Source of the DNA: CAVUMR01 sp963742715
GTDB lineage: Bacteria > Actinomycetota > Actinomycetes > Mycobacteriales > Micromonosporaceae
NCBI GenBank assembly: GCA_963742715.1
Contig: CAVUMR010000001.1
Coordinates: 682,001-746,000 of the forward strand
Direction: 5' to 3'
Length of the DNA stretch: 64,000 bases
Made by a program: the position numbers and the translations under genes. Within the stretch, counting starts at the first letter, position 1, and each line of letters begins with the position of its first letter. Of this stretch, positions 16,820 to 24,240 are shown in pieces. The notes beneath the pieces are model-generated. The model had not been told where the DNA came from, searched no databases, and saw only the letters and a list, made by a program, of their open reading frames with translations.

Positions 16820-17344
16820 ATGTCAACCAGCCTTCGCCTCACCGTCAAGGCCCTGTTCATCACGCTGTTCGCCGGCTTGTCGGTCGCATTCGTGAGCACC
16901 GCCGCGAGCGCCGCCGACAACGGCCTCAACGTCGGTCAGGGCGCCGCCGAGTCGCAGTTCCGCGCGGCCGGCGTCACCTGGTCGTCCAGCGGTGGCTGTA
17001 CCGACCCGAACAACTCGCACTGCACCTCGTTCGAGGGCATCCGGCAGTCGACCATCGACGGCGTCATCACGCTGAAGAACGCCAGCGGCTGCGCCATCAA
17101 CATCACCGGTGGTCCCGAGACAGGCCACGCCCCCGGCCAGTACAGCCACGCGGCCGGGTACAAGGTCGACACCAGCCACAACAGTTGCCTCGACGGGTAC
17201 GTGCACAGCGCCTTCACCCGCATCGCCGACCGCGGCGACGGCTACCCGCAGTGGCAGGCCGCCTCCGGCAACATCTACTGCGACGAGGGCAGCCACTGGG
17301 ACATCACGTACTACTCGTGCGGTTGCCTGACCAACGAGCTGTAG
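16820..17344 (+). CDS. Secreted M15-like protein, copy 2
   Basis: 174 aa, signal peptide (hydrophobic about 9-27, ASA-A cleavage near 31-32). The M15-like pattern is conserved as H110-x2-G113-x3-D117 (HAAGYKVD), and the terminal EGSHWDITYYSCGC is identical to copy 1. Conserved Cys positions suggest disulfides in an extracytoplasmic protein. The ATG at 16820 follows CGGAGGT. Retention of both catalytic-type clusters in both copies argues that they are functional; the substrate is inferred only from the family (peptidoglycan stem peptides). Confidence 0.65.
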   Translation: MSTSLRLTVKALFITLFAGLSVAFVSTAASAADNGLNVGQGAAESQFRAAGVTWSSSGGCTDPNNSHCTSFEGIRQSTIDGVITLKNASGCAINITGGPETGHAPGQYSHAAGYKVDTSHNSCLDGYVHSAFTRIADRGDGYPQWQAASGNIYCDEGSHWDITYYSCGCLTNEL

Positions 17345-17371
17345 GAACCCGCACGACGAGCTCCGCACGAC

Positions 17372-17399
17372 AGGGCCGGCTCCGGACGGGGCCGGCCCT
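17372..17399. terminator. Terminator between copy 2 and murB
   Basis: A 9-bp stem, AGGGCCGGC at 17372-17380 and GCCGGCCCT at 17391-17399, with a 10-nt loop, lies between convergent stops at 17344 and 17408. Confidence 0.7.
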
Positions 17400-17407
17400 T
17401 CGCGCGC

Positions 17408-18487
17408 CTACAACTTGGCGTTGACCAGCACCGGTTCCGGATGAAGGTCCACGTCGAAGGCGCGGCGTACCCCGTCGCGGATCTCCCGGGCGAGTTCCAG
17501 CAGCTCGCCGGTGGTACCGCCGTCCCGGTTCGTCAACGCGAGCGTGTGCTTGGTCGAGATGCCGACGGCTCCCCGGCGGTACCCCTTGGCGAAACCCGCG
17601 CGCTCGATCAACCAGGCCGCGCTGGTCTTGACCCGCCCGTCCGGCGCCGGCCAGGACGGCGGCTCGACCCCAACACCTGAACCGCCCAGCTCCGTCGCCC
17701 GCTGGCGTACCCCGGCGAACTGGCCTTCGTCGAGCACCGGGTTGGTGAAGAACGAGCCGACGCTGTACGTGTCCGGATCAGCCGGATCGAGCACCATGCC
17801 CTTGCGCCGGCGCAGTTCGAGCACCGCCTGCCGTACGTCGTCCACCAGCGCCCGCTCGCCGACCTGCACCTCCAGTGCGCGGGCGAGCTCGGCGTACCGG
17901 ATCGGCCCGGATCGGCCGCCGGTGCGCAGTACGTAGCTCACCGCCAGTACCAGCCACCGGTCGTTGCCCTTGAACACGCTGGTCCGGTACCCGAAACCGC
18001 ATTCGCTCGGGGACATCGTGCGGCGCTCGCCGGTGACCCGGTCGTACACCTCCACCGACACGATCGTCTCGGCCACCTCCTGGCCGTACGCGCCGACGTT
18101 CTGGATCGGGGTGGCTCCGGTGAGGCCGGGGATCCCGGACAGGCACTCGATGCCGGACCAGCCGGACGCGACACAGGCGGAGACCAGCTCGTCCCAGCCG
18201 AACCCGGCCGGCACGGTCAGCGCCACCCGCTCTCCGTCGGGGGCCCGGCCGAGGCCGATCCCGGCGCTCCCGGCGCGGAGCAGCACGACCGTACCGTCGA
18301 ATCCGTCATCGCCGATCACGACGTTGCTGCCGCCGGCGAGGACGAGAACCGGGTCGCCAGCCTGATCCGCGGACCGGACGGCCTCGACCGCTTCGTCCGC
18401 GTTGTCCACTTCGACCAGGCGCCGAGCCGGACCACCGAGGCGAAGTGTCGTGTATGCCCCGAGAAATCCCTGGGTAACCTCACGCAC
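17408..18487 (-). CDS. murB: UDP-N-acetylenolpyruvoylglucosamine reductase MurB
   Basis: 359 aa. The FAD-binding segment VLAGGSNVVIGDDGF is near residue 50, GIPGLTGATPIQNVGAYGQE contributes to substrate binding, the catalytic Ser lies in YSVGSFFTNP, and the terminal Glu region reads LHPEPVLVN. It reduces UDP-GlcNAc-enolpyruvate to UDP-MurNAc using NADPH. The GTG at 18487 is preceded by TAGGGT exactly 6 nt away, indicating leaderless translation. Family length and motifs are complete. Confidence 0.95.
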   Translation of the reverse strand: MREVTQGFLGAYTTLRLGGPARRLVEVDNADEAVEAVRSADQAGDPVLVLAGGSNVVIGDDGFDGTVVLLRAGSAGIGLGRAPDGERVALTVPAGFGWDELVSACVASGWSGIECLSGIPGLTGATPIQNVGAYGQEVAETIVSVEVYDRVTGERRTMSPSECGFGYRTSVFKGNDRWLVLAVSYVLRTGGRSGPIRYAELARALEVQVGERALVDDVRQAVLELRRRKGMVLDPADPDTYSVGSFFTNPVLDEGQFAGVRQRATELGGSGVGVEPPSWPAPDGRVKTSAAWLIERAGFAKGYRRGAVGISTKHTLALTNRDGGTTGELLELAREIRDGVRRAFDVDLHPEPVLVNAKL

Positions 18488-18552
18488 CCTCTCACCCTAG
18501 GCTTGGGGGGACACCGGCCGACCGGCCGGTGGCGGGGGGAGGGGGCGTCACC

Positions 18553-19308
18553 ATGGTGAGGGCCGCGGGCAAGCCGGACAAACACTTCTGGGTCGCCGCC
18601 CTCCGGCACGAGGGCTCGGCGTTGCGCTCCGCGGTCTCCCCGGACATGCTCGACCGTCCGGTACCAACCTGTCCGGAGTGGACCGTCGGCGACCTGGTCG
18701 GGCACGTCGCCGGTTTGTACGAGTGGGTAGGTGAGCACGTCAGCCGCGGGGTCACCAGCGCACCCGAGGCCCGCCTGCGGCGGCCACCCGCCGCCGAGGC
18801 GCTGTCGGCGTTCGACCAGTCGTACGAGTCGATCGTCGCCATCCTGGACCGGCTGGATCCGGAGTTCCCCGCGTGGAATCCGGAGCCACAGCCCAAGCGG
18901 GCGGCCTTCTGGCACCGGCGGATGGCGCACGAGACCGCGGTACACCGGTGGGACGCGCAGGTGTCCAGCGGACTGACCGAGCCGATCGAGACCAAGCTCG
19001 CGGTCGACGGCATCACCGAAGTGATCGACACGATGCTGCTGACCCGGTCCGACCCGTCGGCGCAGCCGCAGGTCGGCATCGCCGCGCTGGTGGCCACCGA
19101 CTCCGGCGACGAATGGCTGGTACGGGTACGACCGGCCGGGGTCGCGCTGCTCGACACCAGCACGATCACCCACGAGGAGCACCGGATCGCCGCCCGGGCC
19201 GCCGGCAGCGCCAGTGACCTGATGCTGGCGCTGTGGGGACGGATCCCGTTCGACGTCCTGCAGGTCGGCGGCGACCTGCGACTCCTCACCGCGCTGCGGT
19301 ACGACTGA
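18553..19308 (+). CDS. Mycothiol-dependent maleylpyruvate isomerase-family enzyme, copy 1
   Basis: 251 aa. The N-terminal DinB-like helical bundle carries the TCPEWTVGDLVGHVAG segment and the metal-type motif RMAHETAVHRWDAQ, both typical of the mycothiol-dependent maleylpyruvate isomerase / DUF664-like group. The C-terminal domain (WLVRVRPAGVAL...AGSASDLMLALWGR) is the SCP2-like part. Members use mycothiol as cofactor or substrate; the actual substrate is unknown. The ATG at 18553 is chosen over in-frame upstream codons in the purine-rich Shine-Dalgarno region (18530-18545). Confidence 0.8.
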   Translation: MVRAAGKPDKHFWVAALRHEGSALRSAVSPDMLDRPVPTCPEWTVGDLVGHVAGLYEWVGEHVSRGVTSAPEARLRRPPAAEALSAFDQSYESIVAILDRLDPEFPAWNPEPQPKRAAFWHRRMAHETAVHRWDAQVSSGLTEPIETKLAVDGITEVIDTMLLTRSDPSAQPQVGIAALVATDSGDEWLVRVRPAGVALLDTSTITHEEHRIAARAAGSASDLMLALWGRIPFDVLQVGGDLRLLTALRYD

Positions 19309-19408
19309 GCGCCGCGGTACGACTGACCCGTCCCGGCATGGCCAACCCCCCGGTACCCGCCGGACCGGCCTACTCTGCACCCAGCGACGGGTACGAGGAG
19401 GCGCGACG

Positions 19409-20164
19409 ATGCCGCAGGGAAACGAGTTGGACACCGGATTCTGGCTGGCCGCGCTGCGGCGGGACGCAGCCCTACTGCGCGCCGCGGTGACTCCGGACGT
19501 GTTCGACACGCAGGTACCGAGCTGTCCTGAGTGGACGGTACGGGACCTGGTGCACCATGTCGGCACGGTGTACGGGGTCGCCCGGGTCAACGCCGCCGGC
19601 GGGAATCCCGCGGTACCGGCGCGACCGACCGGCGACCTGCCCGACGACGCCGGCCTGCTGGCCTGGTGGGACGGCGAGTTCCAGGCAATGCACGACGTAC
19701 TCGAGAAGCTCGACCCGGAGCAGCCCGCGTGGAACTGGGCACCCCGGGCCAAGGTGGTCGCGTTCTGGCCCCGCCGGATGGCGCACGAGACCGCGGTACA
19801 CCGGTGGGACGCCCAGATGGCCGCCGGAGTGACCGAGCCACTGGACGTGGAGATCGCCGCCGACGGGATCACCGAGGTACTCGACACCTGGCTGCCGGGC
19901 GGCAAGGGCAAGGGCGACGGGGCGGCCGAAGGGGTGGTGCGGCTGATCGCCACCGACGCCGAGCGGGAGTGGCACATCCGGGTCGGCGACGGCACGGTCG
20001 CGCTGCTGGACACCGCGACGCTGGTACCGGAGGACCCGGCCGCGCACGCCCAGGCTGTCGGTACCGCGAGCGACCTCGAACTGGCCCTGTACGGCCGGCT
20101 CGGATTCGACGCCCTGGAGCTGGCCGGCGACCCGCGCCTGCTCGACCAGCTCCGGGTCGGCTGA
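19409..20164 (+). CDS. Mycothiol-dependent maleylpyruvate isomerase-family enzyme, copy 2
   Basis: 251 aa, same length and domain order as the preceding gene. It has SCPEWTVRDLVHHVG and the identical RMAHETAVHRWDAQ metal-site motif, then GTASDLELALYGR in the SCP2-like domain. Upstream is AGGAGG about 10 nt before the ATG. The 100-bp spacer from copy 1 has its own ribosome binding site and an obvious tandem duplication history. Divergence elsewhere suggests a different substrate from copy 1. Confidence 0.8.
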   Translation: MPQGNELDTGFWLAALRRDAALLRAAVTPDVFDTQVPSCPEWTVRDLVHHVGTVYGVARVNAAGGNPAVPARPTGDLPDDAGLLAWWDGEFQAMHDVLEKLDPEQPAWNWAPRAKVVAFWPRRMAHETAVHRWDAQMAAGVTEPLDVEIAADGITEVLDTWLPGGKGKGDGAAEGVVRLIATDAEREWHIRVGDGTVALLDTATLVPEDPAAHAQAVGTASDLELALYGRLGFDALELAGDPRLLDQLRVG

Positions 20165-20206
20165 CCGCTCCTGCCGGGGCGCTGACCGCTCCTGCCGGGG
20201 CCGCTG
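20161..20206. repeat. Short tandem repeat after copy 2
   Basis: Two near-identical units of about 21 bp (CTGACCGCTCCTGCCGGGGC) followed by a partial third lie directly downstream of the stop. It appears non-coding, in the gap before the convergent macro-domain gene. Confidence 0.6.
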
Positions 20207-20229
20207 ACCTTCCCGCGGTGGCCGGGGCG

Positions 20230-20739
20230 CTATTCGGCGACGATCCGCTGGGCCAGTCGGTAGGTCGACTCGCCGAACAACACCAGCCGGATCTCGGCCA
20301 CCCGGGTGGCCGTGGCCCGGATCGCGGCCAGCGCCTGCCGTACCGCGTCGTCCGCCGGCCAGCCGTACACCCCGGCCGAGATCAACGGGAACGCGACTGT
20401 CGCCGCGCCGAGCCGGTCGGCCACTTCGAGCGAGTTGCGGTAGCAGTCGCGCAGCAGGTGCGACCGGTCCTCCGAGGCCGTGTACACCGGTCCGACCGTG
20501 TGGATCACCCAACGGGCCGGCAGCCGGCCACCGGTCGTCGCGACCGCCTGCCCGGTGGGCAGCCCGTCGCGGTAGTCGGCGGCGCGCAGGGCCCGGCACT
20601 CGGCCAGGATCTCCGGCCCTCCGGCCCGGTGGATGGCGCCGTCGACGCCGCCTCCGCCGAGCAGCGAGGAGTTCGCCGCGTTCACGATCGCGTCGACCCG
20701 GACCGTGGTGATGTCGCCGTGCACGAGGGTTACCGACAT
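20230..20739 (-). CDS. Macro domain protein (ADP-ribose / O-acetyl-ADP-ribose hydrolase-like)
   Basis: 169 aa consisting of a single macro domain. ADP-ribose-binding loops are visible: LVHGDITTVRVDAIVNAAN (residues 5-23), LLGGGGVDGAIHRAGG and LISAGVYGWP. Such stand-alone MacroD/YmdB-like proteins remove acetyl or ADP-ribosyl groups from ADP-ribose derivatives. The ATG at 20739 begins immediately before strand 1; the 15 extra residues of the longer frame are not conserved-looking. Confidence 0.88.
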   Translation of the reverse strand: MSVTLVHGDITTVRVDAIVNAANSSLLGGGGVDGAIHRAGGPEILAECRALRAADYRDGLPTGQAVATTGGRLPARWVIHTVGPVYTASEDRSHLLRDCYRNSLEVADRLGAATVAFPLISAGVYGWPADDAVRQALAAIRATATRVAEIRLVLFGESTYRLAQRIVAE

Positions 20740-20844
20740 GTTCACATGGTCCACTACGGGCGTGTCTGTCGCCGCGTTCAGCACGCACGGTAGGCTTCAC
20801 GGCTAATCCTCATTCGGCCCGTACCTCTCTCCGCCGGAGCCCGC

Positions 20845-21471
20845 ATGGACATCGAGTTCGGCGTCCTTGCCGCCACTGCCAGCAGCGATGCCCTGCTGGA
20901 AGCGTTGCGGAAATACGCGCACGCGATCAGCGTCGGTGAGCAGGTGACCGATCCGACCTCGTACGCGGCGCGTGATCAGTCGCGCATGGCAATCGGTGAG
21001 TACGACGGCCGGGCGTACGTGTACGACGGCCAGTTCGCGCTGACCGACAAGCCGGATCTGATCGTCGCGCTGTCCGAACGGCTGGGCACCGTGGCCGGCT
21101 GTGGCGCGGACGCGGTGTCCGGCAGCTTCTGGCTCACCGTCGGCCAGAACGGGCAGCTGCGCCGGCGGTACTGGATGTGCCACACCACGCTCACCCGTCC
21201 GGTGGACCTGGGCGAACCGTTCACCGCGGAAGCGGTGTACCCGATCGAGGACGACGAGGGCGCCGGCCTGTTCGCGGTACTCGACGAGCTCGGTTTCCGG
21301 GTGGAGCGGTGGCTGTTGGGCGCACACGCGTACCGGCTGGTGCTCAACGGCGCGCGCTTCCCGAACTACGGCCCGATCCGCCGCGCCGAGGACGACCACT
21401 ACCACCAGTACGCGATCGTCGACCACTGGCTGGCCGCGGTCAGCGCACTCGAGCAGCGCGGCAGCTACTGA
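20845..21471 (+). CDS. Hypothetical protein
   Basis: 208 aa, acidic, soluble, without signal peptide or membrane segment. Not recognised. It is rich in Tyr and Asp (GEYDGRAYVYDGQ, EDDHYHQYAIVDHWL), and the WMCHTTLTRPV and GFRVERWLLGAHAYRLVL segments look like core strands of a compact fold. The coding frame has clean third-position GC and a strong terminator follows. No function is proposed. Confidence 0.6.
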   Translation: MDIEFGVLAATASSDALLEALRKYAHAISVGEQVTDPTSYAARDQSRMAIGEYDGRAYVYDGQFALTDKPDLIVALSERLGTVAGCGADAVSGSFWLTVGQNGQLRRRYWMCHTTLTRPVDLGEPFTAEAVYPIEDDEGAGLFAVLDELGFRVERWLLGAHAYRLVLNGARFPNYGPIRRAEDDHYHQYAIVDHWLAAVSALEQRGSY

Positions 21472-21476
21472 GCGGC

Positions 21477-21513
21477 GCCGCGCCGCCGGCTCGGTAGCTA
21501 CCGGCGGCGCGGC
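21477..21513. terminator. Strong bidirectional terminator
   Basis: A perfect 13-bp stem (GCCGCGCCGCCGG / CCGGCGGCGCGGC) with an 11-nt loop separates the convergent stops at 21471 and 21526. Confidence 0.8.
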
Positions 21514-21525
21514 GGCTACCGAGCC

Positions 21526-22761
21526 CTACAGCAGCGCGACCCGACCCTTGTGACCGGCCAGGATGTCGGCCGGATCGGCGCCGAGCACCCGTTCCAGCAG
21601 CGTGGCGTACACGTCCCGGAAGTCGGTGGTCACGGCGAGATCGCCGTTGTCCAGCTTCGACAGGCTCGGCTGGTCGCCGTAGAAGCCGCCCTTGACGCCG
21701 GCACCGGCGACGAACAACGGCCCCGCGGTGCCATGGTCGGTGCCCTGGTTGGCGTTGGCCGCCACCCGGCGCCCGAACTCGGAGTACACCGCCACCACCA
21801 CGGAACGGCCCCGGGCCACCCGGTCGATCCGGCCGAGGAAGCCGGAGACCGCGCCGTCCAACTCACCGAGCAGCCGCTCCTGGGTCGCCTTCTCGTTCGA
21901 GTGCGTGTCGAAACCGCCGAGGCTCACGCTGTACACCCGTGGGGGTGCCCCGGCCGCGACGGCCTGCTCGACCAGCGCCAGCTGCGCCGCCAGCGCGCTC
22001 TGACCGCCCGCGCTCGCGCCGTCCTGGGGCCGGTCGTCGTCATCGTCGGGGGTCGGACTCGCGGAACTGACCGCCCGCAGGCTGTCCTCGACCCGGAGCA
22101 GGTCGGCGTAGGACCGGGCCGCCCGCGCGGTGAACGGATCGTCCGCCGAGTTGGCCTTGGCCAGCCCGGCAAGCCGGGGCTGGAGCATGGCGGGCACCGA
22201 GCCGCCGCCGAGCGGTACCGCCGCACCGGCCACCTGAGCGCCGGCCAGCAGTGGCGGCAGGGTGGCGCCGATCGACACCGCCTTGAGCGGATCCCGGCCG
22301 TACCGGTCCAGCCAGCGGCCCAACCAGCCGGTCGCGGCGGGTGCCGACGGCGAGCCGGTCTGCCAGATGTCCATCGAGCGGAAGTGGCTGTGGTCGGGCT
22401 TCGGGTACGACACACCGCGGACGATCGCGAGCTTCCGGTCGTCCCAGAGCGACTTGAAGCCCTTCATCGCCGGGTTCAACCCGAGCCCGTCACCCAACCC
22501 CAGCACGTCCTTCTCGGCGTACGCGAGCTCCGGCCGGGCCTGCTGGTAGGCATGGTCCGCGGCCGGGATGACGGTGTTCAGCCCGTCGTTCCCGCCGTAC
22601 AGCGTGACCAGTACGAGCACCGCCGAGTCGGTCGGCAGCGGATCGTCGTCGGCCGCCTGCAGCAGCTCGTGCAGCGTCACGGTGCCGGCGCCGGCTACCA
22701 GTGCGCCCGCTCCCACCACCCCGCTGGCCAGCAGGAACTTCCGTCGGGTCAACGTGTCCAC
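21526..22761 (-). CDS. DUF1501 secreted protein (Tat signal)
   Basis: 411 aa. It starts with a twin-arginine signal (TRRKFLLASG, then a hydrophobic stretch to about residue 27). DUF1501 hallmarks are VLVTLYGGNDGLNTVIP, DHSHFRSMDIWQTG, SLGGFDTHSN and EFGRRVAANANQGTDHGTAG, resembling alkaline-phosphatase/sulfatase-fold enzymes. Function unknown. It is 19 bp downstream of the DUF1800 gene, and these two families occur together in many bacteria, so they probably act in one extracytoplasmic process. Confidence 0.88.
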   Translation of the reverse strand: MDTLTRRKFLLASGVVGAGALVAGAGTVTLHELLQAADDDPLPTDSAVLVLVTLYGGNDGLNTVIPAADHAYQQARPELAYAEKDVLGLGDGLGLNPAMKGFKSLWDDRKLAIVRGVSYPKPDHSHFRSMDIWQTGSPSAPAATGWLGRWLDRYGRDPLKAVSIGATLPPLLAGAQVAGAAVPLGGGSVPAMLQPRLAGLAKANSADDPFTARAARSYADLLRVEDSLRAVSSASPTPDDDDDRPQDGASAGGQSALAAQLALVEQAVAAGAPPRVYSVSLGGFDTHSNEKATQERLLGELDGAVSGFLGRIDRVARGRSVVVAVYSEFGRRVAANANQGTDHGTAGPLFVAGAGVKGGFYGDQPSLSKLDNGDLAVTTDFRDVYATLLERVLGADPADILAGHKGRVALL

Positions 22762-22780
22762 GACTGTCTCCTGTCGTCGC

Positions 22781-24172
22781 TCAGCGGCTGGTGAGGTATT
22801 CGGGGGCGGTCAGCGCGAGAGTGGTCACCAGCGCCGGATTGTCGGCGGCCCCGGCCAACGCGTCCGCGGTACGCGCGGACCAGCCGCTCAGTCCGAGCCG
22901 CTTGGCGAGCAGCTCCGGCCGGTTCTTCGCGGTGGTACCGCTGACCTCGGACAGGTCGGCGGCGCGGGCCAGCGCGCCGGCGAGGACCAGCCGGGTACGG
23001 GCCGCGGACGTGGTCAGCCACGCGTTGCCGGACGGCCAGCCGCCCACGTTCGGTGGCGCGAACGGCACCTGGCCGAGCCCCTGCAACATCCCGGCGAGCG
23101 GGCCGCGCCGGTTCTTGCTGTCGGAGTCGGTACGCCGTGCGGTCTTGTCGCCGCCCGCCTCGGCGAGCTTGGCCGGCCGGATCCGCAGTGCCCGCATCGC
23201 CCCGACGACGTACTCCACCGGCTGCTTGACCAGGACGTTCGCCGAGTCGCGGAACGCCGGATCGGTCAGCATCGTGTGGAACATCGCGGTCAGGTCCCGC
23301 TGCGGCTGGTACGCCGCGACTATCCGGTCCAGGCTCCCCTGGCTCGGTGGCGTCGCGGAAACGAGCCAACCCCACATGCGCTTCACCAGGTACCGCGCGG
23401 ATGCCGGGGTGGCCACGAACAGGTCCACCAGCTCGGCGTCGCTGAAGTCGCGGGTCACGCCGAGAATCGTCTGGGTACCGGTGGCGTGCTGGTCCTCGTC
23501 GAAGCTGGCGCTGAACGTGCCGCTGCCGGTACCGGATGCCCCCGGCCGGTCCACCCGCCACCCGGTCAGGGCCCGGGCCGCCTGCCGTACGTCGTTCTCG
23601 GAGTAGTTGCCGACGCCGAGCGTGAACAGCTCCATCAACTCGCGGGCCAGGTTCTCGTTCGGCGCCTGTGCGGTGTTGCCGGAGGCGTCCAGCCAGATCA
23701 TCAGTGCCGGATCGCGCACCATGGCGCGGCTGAACGCGCCGAAGTCGCCGCCACCGAGCCGGCGCATCGTCTCGTTCTGCTGGAGCATCGCGCCGGCGAC
23801 CTTGACCTTCTGTACCGAGGTGGCCCAGTGGCCGTGCCAGAGCAGCGTGCGCTTCTCGGTCCACTGGTGCTCCACCGCGACCATCCGGTCCAGCCACCAG
23901 GTACCGAGTTGCTGCGACTGTGCGCGCAGCTCCCGGAGGTACTGCTTGCGGGCGTCCTGGTCGCCCTTGCGGCGCGGCCGCTCCGGCAGCGTGAACCGGG
24001 GCGGCGGGGTGGCCGCGGCGCCACGATCAGCTCCGGGTGGCGCGAGCAGTGCGGACACGGTCGCGTCGAATCCGGCTGACGCGGCGGCGTCCACCTGCTC
24101 GGTCGTGGCGCCGAAGCCGGTGCGCTGCAGCAGCCGCGCCAGCGCGGCCCGGGAATCCAGCGGCATACCCAT
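22781..24172 (-). CDS. DUF1800 protein
   Basis: 463 aa from the ATG at 24172. Family signatures are LLQRTGFGATTEQVDA near the N-terminus, WWLDRMVAVEHQWTEKRTL, MLQQNETMRRL, NENLARELMELFTLGVGNY and NVGGWPSG near the C-terminus. Function unknown. No convincing signal peptide of its own is present, unlike its DUF1501 partner. The longer frame to 24454 runs into the opposite end of the EEP gene and is rejected. Confidence 0.88.
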   Translation of the reverse strand: MGMPLDSRAALARLLQRTGFGATTEQVDAAASAGFDATVSALLAPPGADRGAAATPPPRFTLPERPRRKGDQDARKQYLRELRAQSQQLGTWWLDRMVAVEHQWTEKRTLLWHGHWATSVQKVKVAGAMLQQNETMRRLGGGDFGAFSRAMVRDPALMIWLDASGNTAQAPNENLARELMELFTLGVGNYSENDVRQAARALTGWRVDRPGASGTGSGTFSASFDEDQHATGTQTILGVTRDFSDAELVDLFVATPASARYLVKRMWGWLVSATPPSQGSLDRIVAAYQPQRDLTAMFHTMLTDPAFRDSANVLVKQPVEYVVGAMRALRIRPAKLAEAGGDKTARRTDSDSKNRRGPLAGMLQGLGQVPFAPPNVGGWPSGNAWLTTSAARTRLVLAGALARAADLSEVSGTTAKNRPELLAKRLGLSGWSARTADALAGAADNPALVTTLALTAPEYLTSR

Positions 24173-24240
24173 GTACAGCAGCCTGCCGGACGAATGTACG
24201 GGTCCGGTAAGGGCGGTATGGCGGTTGTGCAAGACCCGCG

